Source: Flavobacterium sp. LPB0248
Lineage (GTDB): Bacteria; Bacteroidota; Bacteroidia; Flavobacteriales; Flavobacteriaceae
Assembly: GCF_013388355.1 (NCBI RefSeq)
Contig: NZ_CP058246.1
Span: 372,001-436,000 of the forward strand
Length of the DNA stretch: 64,000 nucleotides
Direction of reading: 5' to 3'
Of the stretch, positions 16,389-27,200 are shown piece after piece; within the stretch, counting starts at the first letter, position 1, and every line of letters begins with the position of its first letter. Under the pieces are notes generated by a model that saw nothing but the letters and a program-made list of their open reading frames with translations, did no database searches and was not told the origin of the DNA. A program made the translations under genes and the position numbers.

Positions 16389-18668
16389 TTATCTTTTAAT
16401 AAATTTCTGTGTATACTTCGCTTTATCGGTTGCAATATTGATGATGTAAAATCCTTTGGCAAAATTACTTACGTCAATTTGATTGTTATTTAATCTGGTA
16501 TTGATCGTTCTTCCATTAACATCATAAATCACAACATCTGTAATTTCATCTTCAGTACTGATATTTAGATAATCTGAAACTGGATTTGGATAAATTGATA
16601 ATTGCACTTTCGTGAATTCATCTCTGCCTAAAACCGCTGTATCAACCAAAATCGATTTTTCGACTATTTTACCATTTGAGTTAAAACTGATTACAATTGT
16701 CGCAGTTCCTCCTATTTTTGGTGTTAAAATCAGTTCTTCGTTTGTATTAATTTCTGCTGAAACAATAGTTTCATTACTGTTTGATTTTATCGTTTTTACA
16801 ATCGCTGCAGATAAATTGTCTTCATCTGAAACTACTGTTTTTAAATCAATGATTGTTGGACTTCCTGTTGAAAGTTGCGATGGCAGAATTGCATTTACAA
16901 CTGGTGCTGCATTATCTGGAAATACCGTCATGGCAGGAAACCAGTAATAATCGTTTAACGTTTTTGTATCGATCAATTTTCCTGTATTGTCAAAAGTATG
17001 AATCCAGTTTTTTTGGTAATGTGCTCCAAAACCGCTTTCTGTTGTGTTTACAATAATCTGATCTGAAACAGGATCGATTCTCAACGCTGCTCCATAAGGA
17101 ATTTGTTTAAAGCTTCCCGTTTGTCCCGGAAGTGTAGCAAAACTTTCATTGAATTTTTTGGTTGCCACATCAAACTTTATAATTTGAACGCCCGAAGTAA
17201 ATGCGTTAACAGAATTCATCCAATACAAAGCATTTTCTTTATTGCTATACGTAAAACTACCAGCATTCCATGCTCCCCAAGAGCCTAAATATTGAGTGGT
17301 TGGTATGGCATATTCAATAGTTGCAAAAGTCAACGGATCAATATTAATTATTTTCTTATTCTGGATTCCCCAGATGCTACCGTCTTTAGATTGTGTAACA
17401 GAATGAAACGCGCCTGTAATCGTTTTTACGACACTATTTGTTTTAGGATCAATGACCAAAATTCCACCATTTTGTTTTACTGCAAATACATATTGAGAAG
17501 TACGAATCATGTTTCCAATCTGCCCCGCATACTGACTTCCTCCTCCTGTTCCTGCAATGAGAGTTCCCACTTTCATATTGGCAATATCAAAAGTAAAAAC
17601 TCCATTTGAAGCGCCTATATATCCCGTTTTTTCATCAACTCCAACAAAAGAACGACCGTCTCCTCCTCCAATATTATCAAACTCTGCAAGGGTTTTCATC
17701 GTTAAAGCATCGGCAACAACTAGTCTTCCGCCAGGAGTATATTGTGTATCACCTCCATCTTTAGCCTGTTTAGAAACAAAATAAAATTTATCTCCATAAA
17801 TAGTTCCGTATTGCGTTGTAGCACCAAAAGCTTTATTTTCATTTACATCACTATACACTCTATAATTAATTTTCCCGTCATTGGTGACAAAATTTACAGA
17901 TCCATTGGTGTGGCCAAACCATTCTTCGTTTACCATGAAATACCCTTTTGTAAAATCTACGGCATTCGAATACGGTGTGACAGGAGTAAATGCTGCAATT
18001 GGTTCTTCTGCAAACGAAACATTAAAATTCCAGACGTCCCAAGAACCATCTTGTAAAACTCGGCTCGATGCGCCTAAACCAGAATAATCAAAACCGTTAT
18101 TCACATCATCTCTTACCCAATAAGACCAGTATCCTTTAGCCGTCCAGCCAGACTGCCAGTGATCTGATGCATCAATTGGTGTATATTCGTCAAAATCATA
18201 AACGGTTGTATTTACAATACCACTTACAGGATAATAAGGATAGGTTAGGTTTCCGCTTTTGTACAATCCGATTGTGTTGGTTCCATCCAAATCGAAACCG
18301 AATCCTCCAATTGCAGTTCCAAATTGTGTTCCCTGCAATAAAAGAGTATAAAAACGAGGGTCAGCTTTGGCAATGGCTTTCATCATATCTTCGCCAGTTG
18401 CATTTCCATCCCATTTAAATCCCCAGATTAGTGCGTCTGCATTTTTTCCGTCATTCCATTGCACGGCAAATGCTGCTTTATTGGCACCGCTACCAACCCA
18501 AAACTGAATATCATCAAAAGTGGTTGCATTGGCACTTTTTGCTGTTAGTTGCTGTTGCGTCGCTGTTTTTAATTTGATGTCATTTCTAGGAACGCCTTGC
18601 ACTTTTATTTGTGCGTGGGTTAGAAATGCAAAAAATAGCATTATTACTATAAAGTAGTTTTTCTTCAT
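16389..18668 (-). CDS. T9SS-exported propeller protein with DUF5074-like region
   Basis: 759 residues: signal peptide ending LTHAQ; an N-terminal domain (about 45-230) opening DDIQFWVGSGANKAAF and containing GWTAKGYWSYWVRDD, of a kind I also recall from PEP-CTERM proteins; a YncE/DUF5074-like beta-propeller (about 235-600; repeated IDPKTNSVVKTITGA-like blades); a cadherin/Ig-like linker; and a type A sorting domain (YPNPVSDYLNIS ... GFYIINIATDKAKYTQKFIKR-like end) of about 75 residues. It should be secreted by T9SS and anchored at the cell surface. It is the last gene of the riboswitch-led B12 operon, 26 bp after the lipoprotein gene. A role as an additional surface cobalamin binder is inferred from context and propeller resemblance to BtuG-type proteins. 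Confidence 0.8.
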   Translation of the reverse strand: MKKNYFIVIMLFFAFLTHAQIKVQGVPRNDIKLKTATQQQLTAKSANATTFDDIQFWVGSGANKAAFAVQWNDGKNADALIWGFKWDGNATGEDMMKAIAKADPRFYTLLLQGTQFGTAIGGFGFDLDGTNTIGLYKSGNLTYPYYPVSGIVNTTVYDFDEYTPIDASDHWQSGWTAKGYWSYWVRDDVNNGFDYSGLGASSRVLQDGSWDVWNFNVSFAEEPIAAFTPVTPYSNAVDFTKGYFMVNEEWFGHTNGSVNFVTNDGKINYRVYSDVNENKAFGATTQYGTIYGDKFYFVSKQAKDGGDTQYTPGGRLVVADALTMKTLAEFDNIGGGDGRSFVGVDEKTGYIGASNGVFTFDIANMKVGTLIAGTGGGSQYAGQIGNMIRTSQYVFAVKQNGGILVIDPKTNSVVKTITGAFHSVTQSKDGSIWGIQNKKIINIDPLTFATIEYAIPTTQYLGSWGAWNAGSFTYSNKENALYWMNSVNAFTSGVQIIKFDVATKKFNESFATLPGQTGSFKQIPYGAALRIDPVSDQIIVNTTESGFGAHYQKNWIHTFDNTGKLIDTKTLNDYYWFPAMTVFPDNAAPVVNAILPSQLSTGSPTIIDLKTVVSDEDNLSAAIVKTIKSNSNETIVSAEINTNEELILTPKIGGTATIVISFNSNGKIVEKSILVDTAVLGRDEFTKVQLSIYPNPVSDYLNISTEDEITDVVIYDVNGRTINTRLNNNQIDVSNFAKGFYIINIATDKAKYTQKFIKR

Positions 18669-18694
18669 AATTGTATTGATTTTAAAGTGTTGTA

Positions 18695-19897
18695 TTAGTT
18701 AAGATGTAAATCGTAAGCGCCTGAAACTTCTGTAGAAACTTCGCCAAGCCAGCCTGCTTCCTGATTGATTGCAGTGTATATTTTTACGAAATCTATTCCA
18801 GGAAGTTTTACGTATTTTCCGTTTTTATCGACTGCCCAAGAAATATCAATATTCGAAGCTTCATCATTATTTGGTGCATTATCGGCATAACCAAATTCAA
18901 AAGATTTGCCTACCCAATATGAACCTTCGCCACTTTGATCGTAGAAATTATCGGCTATTCGCGTTCCTTTTAAAGTATAAGACGTATCGACAATCCAGAG
19001 CGGGTAATAACTTTGGTCATGAAACACATTTTGTGATTTATAAGCTGAATTTCCAGCATTGTCCTGCCATTTGATATATTCGGTGTTAACCTGCCAAAAC
19101 TCGTTTCCTGCAGCTGGCAATTTGTTTGGATCTGGTTTGAAATAAGTAATCGAGTAATTTTTTGTAGTCGTATTTTTAAAGTATTCGCTTCCAGCAATTT
19201 CATACCATTCGTCTTCGTCTGGTTTTCCATTTTTATTCTTGTCGTAAGCCACCATAATAATTCCGGGTTCACAAGATCCTGCACGCGCTTCGTTGGCTTC
19301 ATTTCCCCAAAAAGCATTTCCTAAAACTTTAAAATCTCGTCCGTTCATGTTCGGAATGGTGTGATCGAAACCAAAAACCACATAACCGCCAAAACCACCT
19401 AGCGAAATCATTGTGGTGTTGGAACCCACAATTGCTTTTTTCGCTGCAGAAATTATGCTGGCTTCTGTATTTCCTGATGTATATAGTGGAATTTCGTTTG
19501 TGAATTGTCCAACTGCGGGACGAAAATCAAATACATTAGAAATATATTTACTGTATGTTCCTGTTTCTTTTATCACATTTATGGATGCGTTATAAATCTT
19601 GGTTTCTCCATTTACTTCAACTTTTAAAGTCAATGGATAACTTTTTTGAAACGGACTTATAAAATCCAAATCGGCATTTTCTGAGATAATCGAATCTTTA
19701 ATGCTCCAAGTCAGTTTTGCCGTACTTGGAAGATCTGTTGCAATATTCAGAACTTTAAAACGATCAATTGTGTAGTTTTCCTTCAGCACTTCTGCTGGAA
19801 GCAGATTTTCTTCATTGTCATTATCCTTATCGCAAGAAACAAATCCTACGAAAAGAATTAAAAACAGAGCGATTTTAAAAAAAGCTTTATTCATCAT
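18695..19897 (-). CDS. Surface lipoprotein of the B12 locus
   Basis: 400 residues with a lipoprotein signal (LFVGFVSC, lipobox Cys at residue 22), a PKD/Ig-like segment (about 40-110), then a globular domain with FDFRPAVGQFTNE, GGFGGYVVFGFDH and a Ca-binding-like loop DKNKNGKPDEDEW. Proteins of this kind are usually called cell-surface proteins and accompany BtuB-like receptors in Bacteroidota; I cannot assign a named fold. It lies between the propeller lipoprotein (3-bp gap) and the T9SS propeller protein in the riboswitch-controlled operon. Surface exposure and help in cobalamin capture are inferred from position and lipidation, by analogy with BtuG and BtuH. A second ATG immediately after the first makes the start uncertain by one codon. 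Confidence 0.78.
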   Translation of the reverse strand: MMNKAFFKIALFLILFVGFVSCDKDNDNEENLLPAEVLKENYTIDRFKVLNIATDLPSTAKLTWSIKDSIISENADLDFISPFQKSYPLTLKVEVNGETKIYNASINVIKETGTYSKYISNVFDFRPAVGQFTNEIPLYTSGNTEASIISAAKKAIVGSNTTMISLGGFGGYVVFGFDHTIPNMNGRDFKVLGNAFWGNEANEARAGSCEPGIIMVAYDKNKNGKPDEDEWYEIAGSEYFKNTTTKNYSITYFKPDPNKLPAAGNEFWQVNTEYIKWQDNAGNSAYKSQNVFHDQSYYPLWIVDTSYTLKGTRIADNFYDQSGEGSYWVGKSFEFGYADNAPNNDEASNIDISWAVDKNGKYVKLPGIDFVKIYTAINQEAGWLGEVSTEVSGAYDLHLN

Positions 19898-19900
19898 TTT

Positions 19901-21046
19901 TTAATTTTTAGTTATAAAAGCAATATGAGCGGGAATATTTCCTGCGGTTGTTTTCCATTTTAGTTTTCCATCTGGCGTAAAACAGTAGATATAGCCTGTT
20001 ACAACGTAGTTTTGCGCATCGGTAATGTAGATTTCTTTGGTTTCAGGATTAACCTGAAGTCCATACGGAATCATGATTTTTTTGTCGGTTCCATCAGTGA
20101 TAATCTGATTGGTAATTACTTTTTTGGTTTTAGTATCCAAAATCCCATAACTCACTTTATTACTGCCTGATAAGTAACTCCAAGAAACGCTGTAGTAATA
20201 CAACAAATCGTCAACGAGACAGGTTCCAGAAACAGGAATATCGAGCTGCATTTTCTTTTCGTCTGTCTGTGTATCAATCACAAAAAGATTAGATGGCGTG
20301 TTGTAGTAATCGCCTCGCGAACTGACGTAAATATCACCGCGGCTGTCAATCTGCATGCTGTACAAATTAATGCCCACATCTATTTTTTTGATTTCTGTGA
20401 AAGTCGCCAGATCAATAACCGAAACAGTTCTATCGTAATTTGGAACTCTGTAACCGCCAGAATTTGCGACATACAATTTTCCGTTATGAACAACCATTTG
20501 TTCAGGCTGATAACCAACGGTTACTTTTCTCTTTAATTCTAATGAAGTGGTATCAATTTCGGCCACAAAACCGATTTCTGCATTCGGATTAATGGCAACT
20601 GGTCCCGAATAAGAACTCACATAGGCTTTGTCTTTATAAAAAGCCATATAACGACAATTCGGAATGTCTATTTTTTTGATGCGTTTTGCCGTCCACTTTT
20701 CTAAAACCTCCACTTTGTTGGAGCAATTTATAACTGCATAAACCTTATTCCCGTAGATTTTAATATCGTTTCCAACATCTCCCAATTCTTTTACGACACT
20801 AGGGTTTCGTTCTGAATATACATCTGTGGTATAATTTCCTGTTCGGTAATTAAAAACATCCAGACTCGCACGATTCATTCCCATATTTCCTTCGTTTAAA
20901 AGATAGAAACCTTCAATATTTCCGTCACTTCTGGGTGCGGCAACGGCAGTATCGGAAGAAAGAAATACAGTTTCATCTTCACGGCAGGAAATCATCAAAA
21001 CCGTTACGGCTAAAACAAATAGTATTTTTAAAAAGCTCTTTTTCAT
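19901..21046 (-). CDS. YncE/DUF5074-type propeller lipoprotein (BtuG-like)
   Basis: 381 residues. Lipoprotein signal with lipobox VLMISC, then a single beta-propeller: FYLLNEGNMGMNRASLDVFN opening, followed by blades of the YVANSGG...TVSVIDLATFTEIKKIDVG type. In Bacteroides, BtuG is such a surface-exposed propeller lipoprotein; it binds cobalamin very tightly and caps BtuB. The start codon overlaps the end of the TonB-receptor gene by 4 bp (ATGA), so the two are translationally coupled, as expected for a receptor and its lid. Identification as BtuG-like rests on fold pattern, lipidation, coupling and the riboswitch; residue-level cobalamin contacts cannot be checked here. Confidence 0.82.
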   Translation of the reverse strand: MKKSFLKILFVLAVTVLMISCREDETVFLSSDTAVAAPRSDGNIEGFYLLNEGNMGMNRASLDVFNYRTGNYTTDVYSERNPSVVKELGDVGNDIKIYGNKVYAVINCSNKVEVLEKWTAKRIKKIDIPNCRYMAFYKDKAYVSSYSGPVAINPNAEIGFVAEIDTTSLELKRKVTVGYQPEQMVVHNGKLYVANSGGYRVPNYDRTVSVIDLATFTEIKKIDVGINLYSMQIDSRGDIYVSSRGDYYNTPSNLFVIDTQTDEKKMQLDIPVSGTCLVDDLLYYYSVSWSYLSGSNKVSYGILDTKTKKVITNQIITDGTDKKIMIPYGLQVNPETKEIYITDAQNYVVTGYIYCFTPDGKLKWKTTAGNIPAHIAFITKN

Positions 21047-23094
21047 AACTCAAAACTGATTATAAATTTGAATGTTCGCCCTGGCATCGGGTAATTGTAA
21101 ATCACTTCATATTGCTGATTAAAAGCGTTGTTGATTTCAATCGTTCCGTTTAATTTGTAATTTTTAAATGCGAAAGATTTCTGAACCGCCAAATCGTGTG
21201 TGTACCACGGCTGTACTTCGTTTACTTTAATATTATTGACATTTCCGTTGTAACGCTTTCCGACATAAATGAAGCTGTAATTGAAGTTCCAAGATTCATA
21301 ATTGGCATTCAAAATCCCAGATCCGCTATGCCAAGGCGTGTACGGAATCTGATCTCCGTAAGAAGACATTTCTAAACCGACAATTTTTGTAAAATCCTGA
21401 CTTTGAGAATACGTATAGGTTAAGTTGGCATCTAATTTTAACTTATTAAAATGAGTTCCCATATTGAGAACCGTTTCGATTCCTTTTCCTTTTACTTGTC
21501 CGATATTAGTCATCATCCAACGAAATAAATTTCCAGTCGGAGCCGCAACAATTTTGTCTTTTGTATTGGTATAATAAGCATCTGCCTGAAAAGAAAATTT
21601 GTCGAAAAAACTTTCCCTTACCGGGAAATTATACGTAAAACCAACATCGTACTGATTCATATATTCTGGCCTCAAAGTGCTCGAACCAATCATGGTATAA
21701 TACAAATCGTTGAAAGTTGGCATTCTGAAAATACGTTTGGCAAATGCTCTTAAATTGAAATCATATTTTTTAAAAGGCGTGTAGCCTAGAAATATAGCGG
21801 GCGTAAATTCAGTTTTATTGGGAGCTTTGGCATTGTATTCTACTTCCTCAATGACACGGGTTCCTAATACATTTCCTAAAACTTTAAAACCTTCATATCG
21901 ATACGAAGTTGCTAGAGAAACAAGCGCTGTATAACGTTGTGGAAAAGAGAATTGTGTTTGGATTCCTCTTCTTGTCGCATTTAGTTTATTGTATTGAAAA
22001 TCGGTCGACAGCGAAACATCCCAAGTGGGTAAAATGCTGTACATATTGACTGCAGAGAAATAAGCTTCCTGTTGAAAATAACTGTCATCAGATTGTGCTC
22101 CTTCGGTTACGGTTTCGCCTAAAACATTAGTCGTATCTCGTGCAATATAATGGGTATAATCGTAAGCGAATTTTCCTTTTATCTGGAATTTATATTTTTC
22201 TGAAACATCTTTAGTTAAAGAAGACTGTCCGAAAAAGTTCTTATCAAATTGTCTGAAACCGTCTTTAAACTTGTTTTCTACAATTGCTCCCGGTGCACCA
22301 CGTTCAGAATCATAATAATATACTTTAGCATCCCACGTTCCCTTGTTTATTTTTCCATACAAACCAGATTCAAATCGGAATGCTTCTATATCGCTGTTCC
22401 ATCGAGTAGCTGTGGTATCGTAGGCAATGCTTCCGTCTTGGTTTTTTCTTTTGTATCTAAATTTATACTGTCCGTTTGATTTGATGTATTCAGAACTTAC
22501 GCTTAAACTTACTTTATCGCTCAGCTTTTGTTCCCATCTAAAAGAAGGATCATGATAATTAATGGACATTGTTTTGTAACGAACCAGTAGATTCGTTTTT
22601 TTATTGCCAATAAAAACAGGACGTTTGGTTCGCAAATAAATGGTAGAAGCAGCTGCAAAGTCTTTTGCTGACTGGAAAATTTCGCTTTTCTGGCCATTGT
22701 ACATCGTAAGCGATTCCATATCGTCAAGCGAATACTTTCCTAGATCGGTTACGCCGTTTTGTGCATTTCCCAGCTGAATTCCGTCATAAAAAACACCAAC
22801 ATGATGCGTTCCCATATTACGAACATCAACTGTTTTGAGTCCACCAACACCTCCATAATCTTTGATTTGTGTTCCCGCAAAATAACGAAGCGCATCGGCA
22901 ACATTATGACTGGAAAGATTTTCGAGCAGAACACCCGAAAGGCTTTGAACAGGAATAACTTCCTGATAAGGCTTTCCTTTTAGAATAACTTCTTTCAAAA
23001 CCCGCGAACTATCGGTCACTGCTTGGGAATGAAGCAAAAAAGGAATCAATAAAACAAAAGTTGCAAGAAGCGTTTTTCTAAAATTATACATCAC
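21043..23094 (-). CDS. btuB: TonB-dependent outer-membrane receptor, BtuB-like
   Basis: 683 residues: signal peptide ending LLHSQ, a short N-terminal stretch with a TonB-box-like VLKEVILKG, plug domain (about 45-150; ADALRYFAGTQIKDYGGVGG, VDVRNMGTHHVGVFYDGIQL), then a 22-strand-type barrel ending in Phe-rich FKFIISFEL. There is no carboxypeptidase-like N-terminal extension, so it is not a SusC-type receptor. A cobalamin riboswitch in its leader (23212-23392) and a co-transcribed BtuG-like lipoprotein make cobalamin or another corrinoid the likely substrate. First gene of the operon. The symbol is by function, not by close similarity to E. coli BtuB. Confidence 0.87.
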   Translation of the reverse strand: MMYNFRKTLLATFVLLIPFLLHSQAVTDSSRVLKEVILKGKPYQEVIPVQSLSGVLLENLSSHNVADALRYFAGTQIKDYGGVGGLKTVDVRNMGTHHVGVFYDGIQLGNAQNGVTDLGKYSLDDMESLTMYNGQKSEIFQSAKDFAAASTIYLRTKRPVFIGNKKTNLLVRYKTMSINYHDPSFRWEQKLSDKVSLSVSSEYIKSNGQYKFRYKRKNQDGSIAYDTTATRWNSDIEAFRFESGLYGKINKGTWDAKVYYYDSERGAPGAIVENKFKDGFRQFDKNFFGQSSLTKDVSEKYKFQIKGKFAYDYTHYIARDTTNVLGETVTEGAQSDDSYFQQEAYFSAVNMYSILPTWDVSLSTDFQYNKLNATRRGIQTQFSFPQRYTALVSLATSYRYEGFKVLGNVLGTRVIEEVEYNAKAPNKTEFTPAIFLGYTPFKKYDFNLRAFAKRIFRMPTFNDLYYTMIGSSTLRPEYMNQYDVGFTYNFPVRESFFDKFSFQADAYYTNTKDKIVAAPTGNLFRWMMTNIGQVKGKGIETVLNMGTHFNKLKLDANLTYTYSQSQDFTKIVGLEMSSYGDQIPYTPWHSGSGILNANYESWNFNYSFIYVGKRYNGNVNNIKVNEVQPWYTHDLAVQKSFAFKNYKLNGTIEINNAFNQQYEVIYNYPMPGRTFKFIISFEL

Positions 23095-23204
23095 GATTTA
23101 ATTAAATAAACTTTGCGTGATGCCGTAATTATATAACAGTAGTAATCCCGCTATGCAATAGCAGGTTATTTCTTGTCATCAACTTCATACCACGAAAGTT
23201 TTAA

Positions 23205-23395
23205 ACTATGTGATCGTGGCAGGTCTCCTGACTTATTCTATCTTTAAACGGCCTTCTCATCCCTCAAAACGGAACAATGGCATTGGTAATGTTTAAAGAC
23301 TTTGTGTAGAACTTACAGTAGCGGGTCTGTTCAGGATTTGCACCTGATTCCCTTTTAACTGCTTTTTCGGTTTGAAAAAGCAGACCAAAATCTGA
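23205..23395 (-). ncRNA. Cobalamin riboswitch
   Basis: Reading the minus strand, the leader holds the conserved aptamer elements in order: AAAAGGGAATCAGGTGCAAA, ACAGACCCGCTACTGTAAGT, GCCATTG, and the B12-box region AAGTCAGGAGACCTGCC. A CCACGA/TCGTGG stem (about 23219 and 23190) just after the aptamer may belong to the expression platform. It lies 111-301 nt upstream of the BtuB-like gene and should switch that operon off when cobalamin is present. The transcript probably starts near 23392 from the promoter at 23399-23429. Confidence 0.96.
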
Positions 23396-23398
23396 GGG

Positions 23399-23429
23399 TA
23401 AAGATATAACTCAGGTATGGTGTCTGCAA
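23399..23429 (-). promoter_or_regulatory. Promoter of the riboswitch-controlled B12 operon
   Basis: On the minus strand TTG (23429-23427) is followed after exactly 20 nt by TATCTTTA (23406-23399), one mismatch from TAnnTTTG. The predicted start falls at the 5' edge of the riboswitch. Confidence 0.7.
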
Positions 23430-23456
23430 GTTAGAATTTGATTTTTTACAAAAAAC

Positions 23457-23486
23457 AAAAAACCACTCTTAAAAAAGAGTGGTTTT
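23457..23486. terminator. Terminator hairpin
   Basis: AAAAACCACTCTT pairs with AAGAGTGGTTTTT over a short A-rich loop. T-rich on both strands. It follows the minus-strand outer-membrane gene ending at 23511. Confidence 0.85.
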
Positions 23487-23510
23487 TAACAGTGATGAAG
23501 GTTACTAACT

Positions 23511-24158
23511 CTAATTAAAAAAATAACCGATTGTTATTTGAAAAACTTTATTCTTCATATCGCTGTTTATAATATAATTGGTGTTTGCTGTTACGTCTTT
23601 AAACACATTGGTATAAGACAAATTATATCTTGCATCTGCATAAAATTTATCCTTAAACTGGTAACCCAATCCGAAATTTACAGAAGCATCTACTCCATTT
23701 GAATAGTCTGACAAATTCATTTTTTCGCTATTCTCATAACCCAAAAAGTTGTCCTGATATTTGTTGTTTGCTTTAAGTAAAATTCCAACTTGTGGTCCTG
23801 CTTGCAAGCTCAAACCTTTTACAACATAATACTTCAACATTACGGGAATGTTTAAATAGTTTAAGGCAATAGTACTTTTGTAATGCGAATTCTGAACGTC
23901 TGGATCTGAATAAGATAATTTCATTCCCTGCTGGCTGTACAATAATTCTGGCTGTACTGCGAAGTTTTTTGCCAACGGAATCTCTGCCATTAAACCGGCA
24001 GTAAATCCTGTTTTTGCAGATGAGTTCAATTCATTTTCATCAAATGTAAGGCTCGCAACATTTAATCCTGCTTTTACGCCCAGTTTAACCTTTTCGGTTT
24101 GAGCCATTGCACCTGCACACATCATTAGTGCACAAATTATCAGCTTTGATTTTTTCAT
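23511..24158 (-). CDS. Small outer-membrane beta-barrel protein (PorT-like/OMP_b-brl_2)
   Basis: 215 residues. Signal peptide ending AGAMAQ, then alternating strands starting VKLGVKAGLNVASLTF and containing MAEIPLAKNFAVQPELLYSQ, LNIPVMLKYYVVKGLSLQAG and a C-terminal ITIGYFFN. This is the common eight-stranded porin-family barrel of Bacteroidota (outer membrane protein beta-barrel domain). Function is not known for most members. It is a single gene bounded by terminators at 23457-23486 and 24181-24205, so it has its own promoter in the short gap after the peptidase terminator or upstream of it. Confidence 0.85.
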   Translation of the reverse strand: MKKSKLIICALMMCAGAMAQTEKVKLGVKAGLNVASLTFDENELNSSAKTGFTAGLMAEIPLAKNFAVQPELLYSQQGMKLSYSDPDVQNSHYKSTIALNYLNIPVMLKYYVVKGLSLQAGPQVGILLKANNKYQDNFLGYENSEKMNLSDYSNGVDASVNFGLGYQFKDKFYADARYNLSYTNVFKDVTANTNYIINSDMKNKVFQITIGYFFN

Positions 24159-24180
24159 CGTATGTATTTGTTTTTTAGAA

Positions 24181-24205
24181 GGGCAGTTCTACGCGAGAAC
24201 TGCCG
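24181..24205. terminator. Terminator hairpin after the M4 peptidase gene
   Basis: GGCAGTTCT and AGAACTGCC form a perfect 9-bp stem with loop ACGCG at 24182-24204, just beyond the stop of the peptidase gene. On the minus strand the following bases are only moderately T-rich. Confidence 0.75.
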
Positions 24206-24222
24206 TTTCTATCTGTAATTTG

Positions 24223-27200
24223 TTACTTTTTAATAATCTTAGCCGTGTACTTTTTACCTTGTACAGTACAATCTAGAATATAAACTCCGGTTGTAAGCTG
24301 ACTTACATTTACGCTTGACGGAACAGCAGAATAGGTTTTACTCCAAACTGCATTACCTTCCATAGAATAAATTTTCATCTCTGCTTGACCTTCTGCTTTT
24401 TCAGCCAAGAAGATATTTACATTGTCTGCCGCTGGATTTGGAAACACTCTGAAAGAGTTTGTCAGTTTTCCAATAAGAAGACCTTTAGAATCAATTGGAG
24501 CCGACATACTTGTACAGCCATGTGCATTAGTTACTTGAAGACTATAGCTTCCTTCCCAAATTGTAGAAACCATTTTTTCGGTTGCATTTGGCAAAGGTTT
24601 TCCGTTCAAATACCATTGGTAACCAGCCGCATCAGCAGAAGCAGTTATTTTGTTTCCTTCTAATGCCTGAATTTCTGGAACTGTATTCTCAAGAACATTG
24701 ATCGTTGTAATGAAAATTTTACCTAATCCATGTTCGTTGTAAACCGTTACGTAATATTCACCGCTTTCTGTTGTAGTGAAAGTCGGATCTGTAGAACCAT
24801 CAAACCATTCATAAGCAGCATAATTCCCTGGATTTAAAACTACTTCAGGTCCGCATACATCACCGCTTGGAAGATCAGAGTCGAAAGTGTCAAATGTTAC
24901 TGTTACTTTTTCTGTTATCGTACATCCGTTTTCAAGAACCGCCGTAACAATATAATCGCCCGGTTTAGTCACTTCAATATCGCTCGTTGTTTCTCCAGTA
25001 TTCCATTTGTATGAAACTGCATCAAGCTCTTTAATCAGTAAATTGGTTTGAGCATTAATGTAAACACTTTTACCTGCATAACCGTGAATCAAAGCATTAT
25101 CAAATAATTTGAAATCACCAGAAACCCCTTGGTAGTAATAGTTTTCGATAGTATTATTTTGATCAACAATATCACCTTCCAATTTGGCTGTAAAATTAAA
25201 CACATGCGAATCTCCCATATCGTCTAATTTTGGCTGTTTTTTGAAGATATATTCGATACTCTCTCCAACAGGAATTCCTGCTTCTACTGTTTCTGAAATA
25301 GTTTCAGAAGTATTTACATATTGTATTTCTACCTGAACTGTATTTTCTTTGATTGCAACCTGACCTTCATTAGTCAATCTAACTTTATACTCTTGACTTC
25401 CGCAAACATCTTTTGGCGATAAAATCTGCATAGCAACGTCTGTAATCTCTTCGTTGAAGATTTTTAAATCGTCTAAAACCATATAAGAATACCCTGCCGC
25501 TTTTGCATGTCTAAAACGGAACATTACCGATTTACCTTTGTATTTACTGATATTCAATGATGCTCGTTTCCAATCTGCATCTGCATACATGCCTTCTTTA
25601 TTTCTTCTCCAAAGTTCTGTCCATTCTCCACCGGCAACTTTGATGTCTACTAAGAAAATATCATTTGCATTACTCTGCATTGCATAATAAAACTCTACGG
25701 CAGAAGCTTTTTCAGACAATTTATACATTGGTGAAATTAATTCGCCATAATAAGACAATCCTTCTAACTGGCTATAAAGCAATGTTTTTGCTGTATCCCC
25801 AGTATGATCTTTTTTAGGAACAGTTAAGTTCACATTATCAGGAGTAGTTACAGCTCTCCAAGGATAATTATCATCGCTTTGGCTTGAAACAAATCCTTTT
25901 TGTCCCAATAATGAACCAGCTGGCAGATTTGAAAAAGTTTCAACACTTAATTCTGGAGCGTTTGCAGCAACTTGGAAAGAACCTTTTACCACCTGAGCCT
26001 GATCTTTTGGTTCATCTGCCGTAAATGCTTTTAAAGCAATTTCATAATTTCCTGCAGCCAATTTCGGTAAACCATCAATTTTATAGGTAATGGTCTGACC
26101 CACTAATATTTCATCATTTTTTTCTAAAGAAACTGGTGCTCCAATGGCAGTTCCGTTTTGAGAAATCTGATACTCAACTGTAACTTTATTAATTGGTTTA
26201 TAAGCTGAATTTCTAGCGCTTACTACAAATTCGTGTGAAGCTGAATCTTCGTATACATTTTCTGCAACACTTAGATTTGACAGCCTTACATTCGATTTTG
26301 TTTCTTTAATTTCAATGTTATCTACTGCAAAACCATTTGCAAAATATCCATTATCATTATGTACAAATGCTACCATTACACAAGATTTTCCTGCATACTC
26401 AGTCAAATCTACACCATATTCCCACCAAGCTCCATAATAAGGCATGTGGAATACTTCTTTCCAAGTTTCACCACCATCAGTACTTACTTTTACATATCCA
26501 TCTGAAAGGTGCTGACCATCACCAAAGCCGTCAAAAGTTAAGTGTGCTGTTTTGTAATTTGTTAAGTCAAATACAGGCGAAACCAACATATCATTTCCTT
26601 CATCACAATTACATTTATCATCGTTACTCGCCATGAACTTCGTATGATCATCAATAAACCAGCCCGGAGAACCTAAATCTGCACGCACACCGTGATTCCA
26701 TCCTGCAGAACCATTATTTTCATACGTTCTCCAGCCCTTGTATTTACTATCGTCTTCAAAGTCCATTTTATAAGGAAGAACAGAAACTTTTAAGTCTTCA
26801 TTATTCCAATTATCATACGTAAAGGTCAAAGCATTATTACCTTGTTTTACATCCTTAGTCATATCTTCTGGGAAAACAGAAACCGAAATAGTATGCGTTC
26901 CAACAGTCTTTAAACTAATATTTGGAGTAGAAAAACTAATAGTATCCTTAAATTTTGTAAAGTTTAAAGTTGTTAATTCTGTTTTAGAGAAAACTTCATT
27001 TTTAGCCGCATCTAGAATTTTAGTTGTAACATTTACACGCTGACTTGTTGTTGGAAAATTGTTACTGATTTTACTAACTATTGTTACATTATTATTATCT
27101 ACAGTACATTTTCCTGCTTCTAGTTTTGATGATAACAATGCCAAATCGTAAGGCGCATCGCTCACTTTAATATTGTCAACAAACCCTCCTAAGAAACCAT

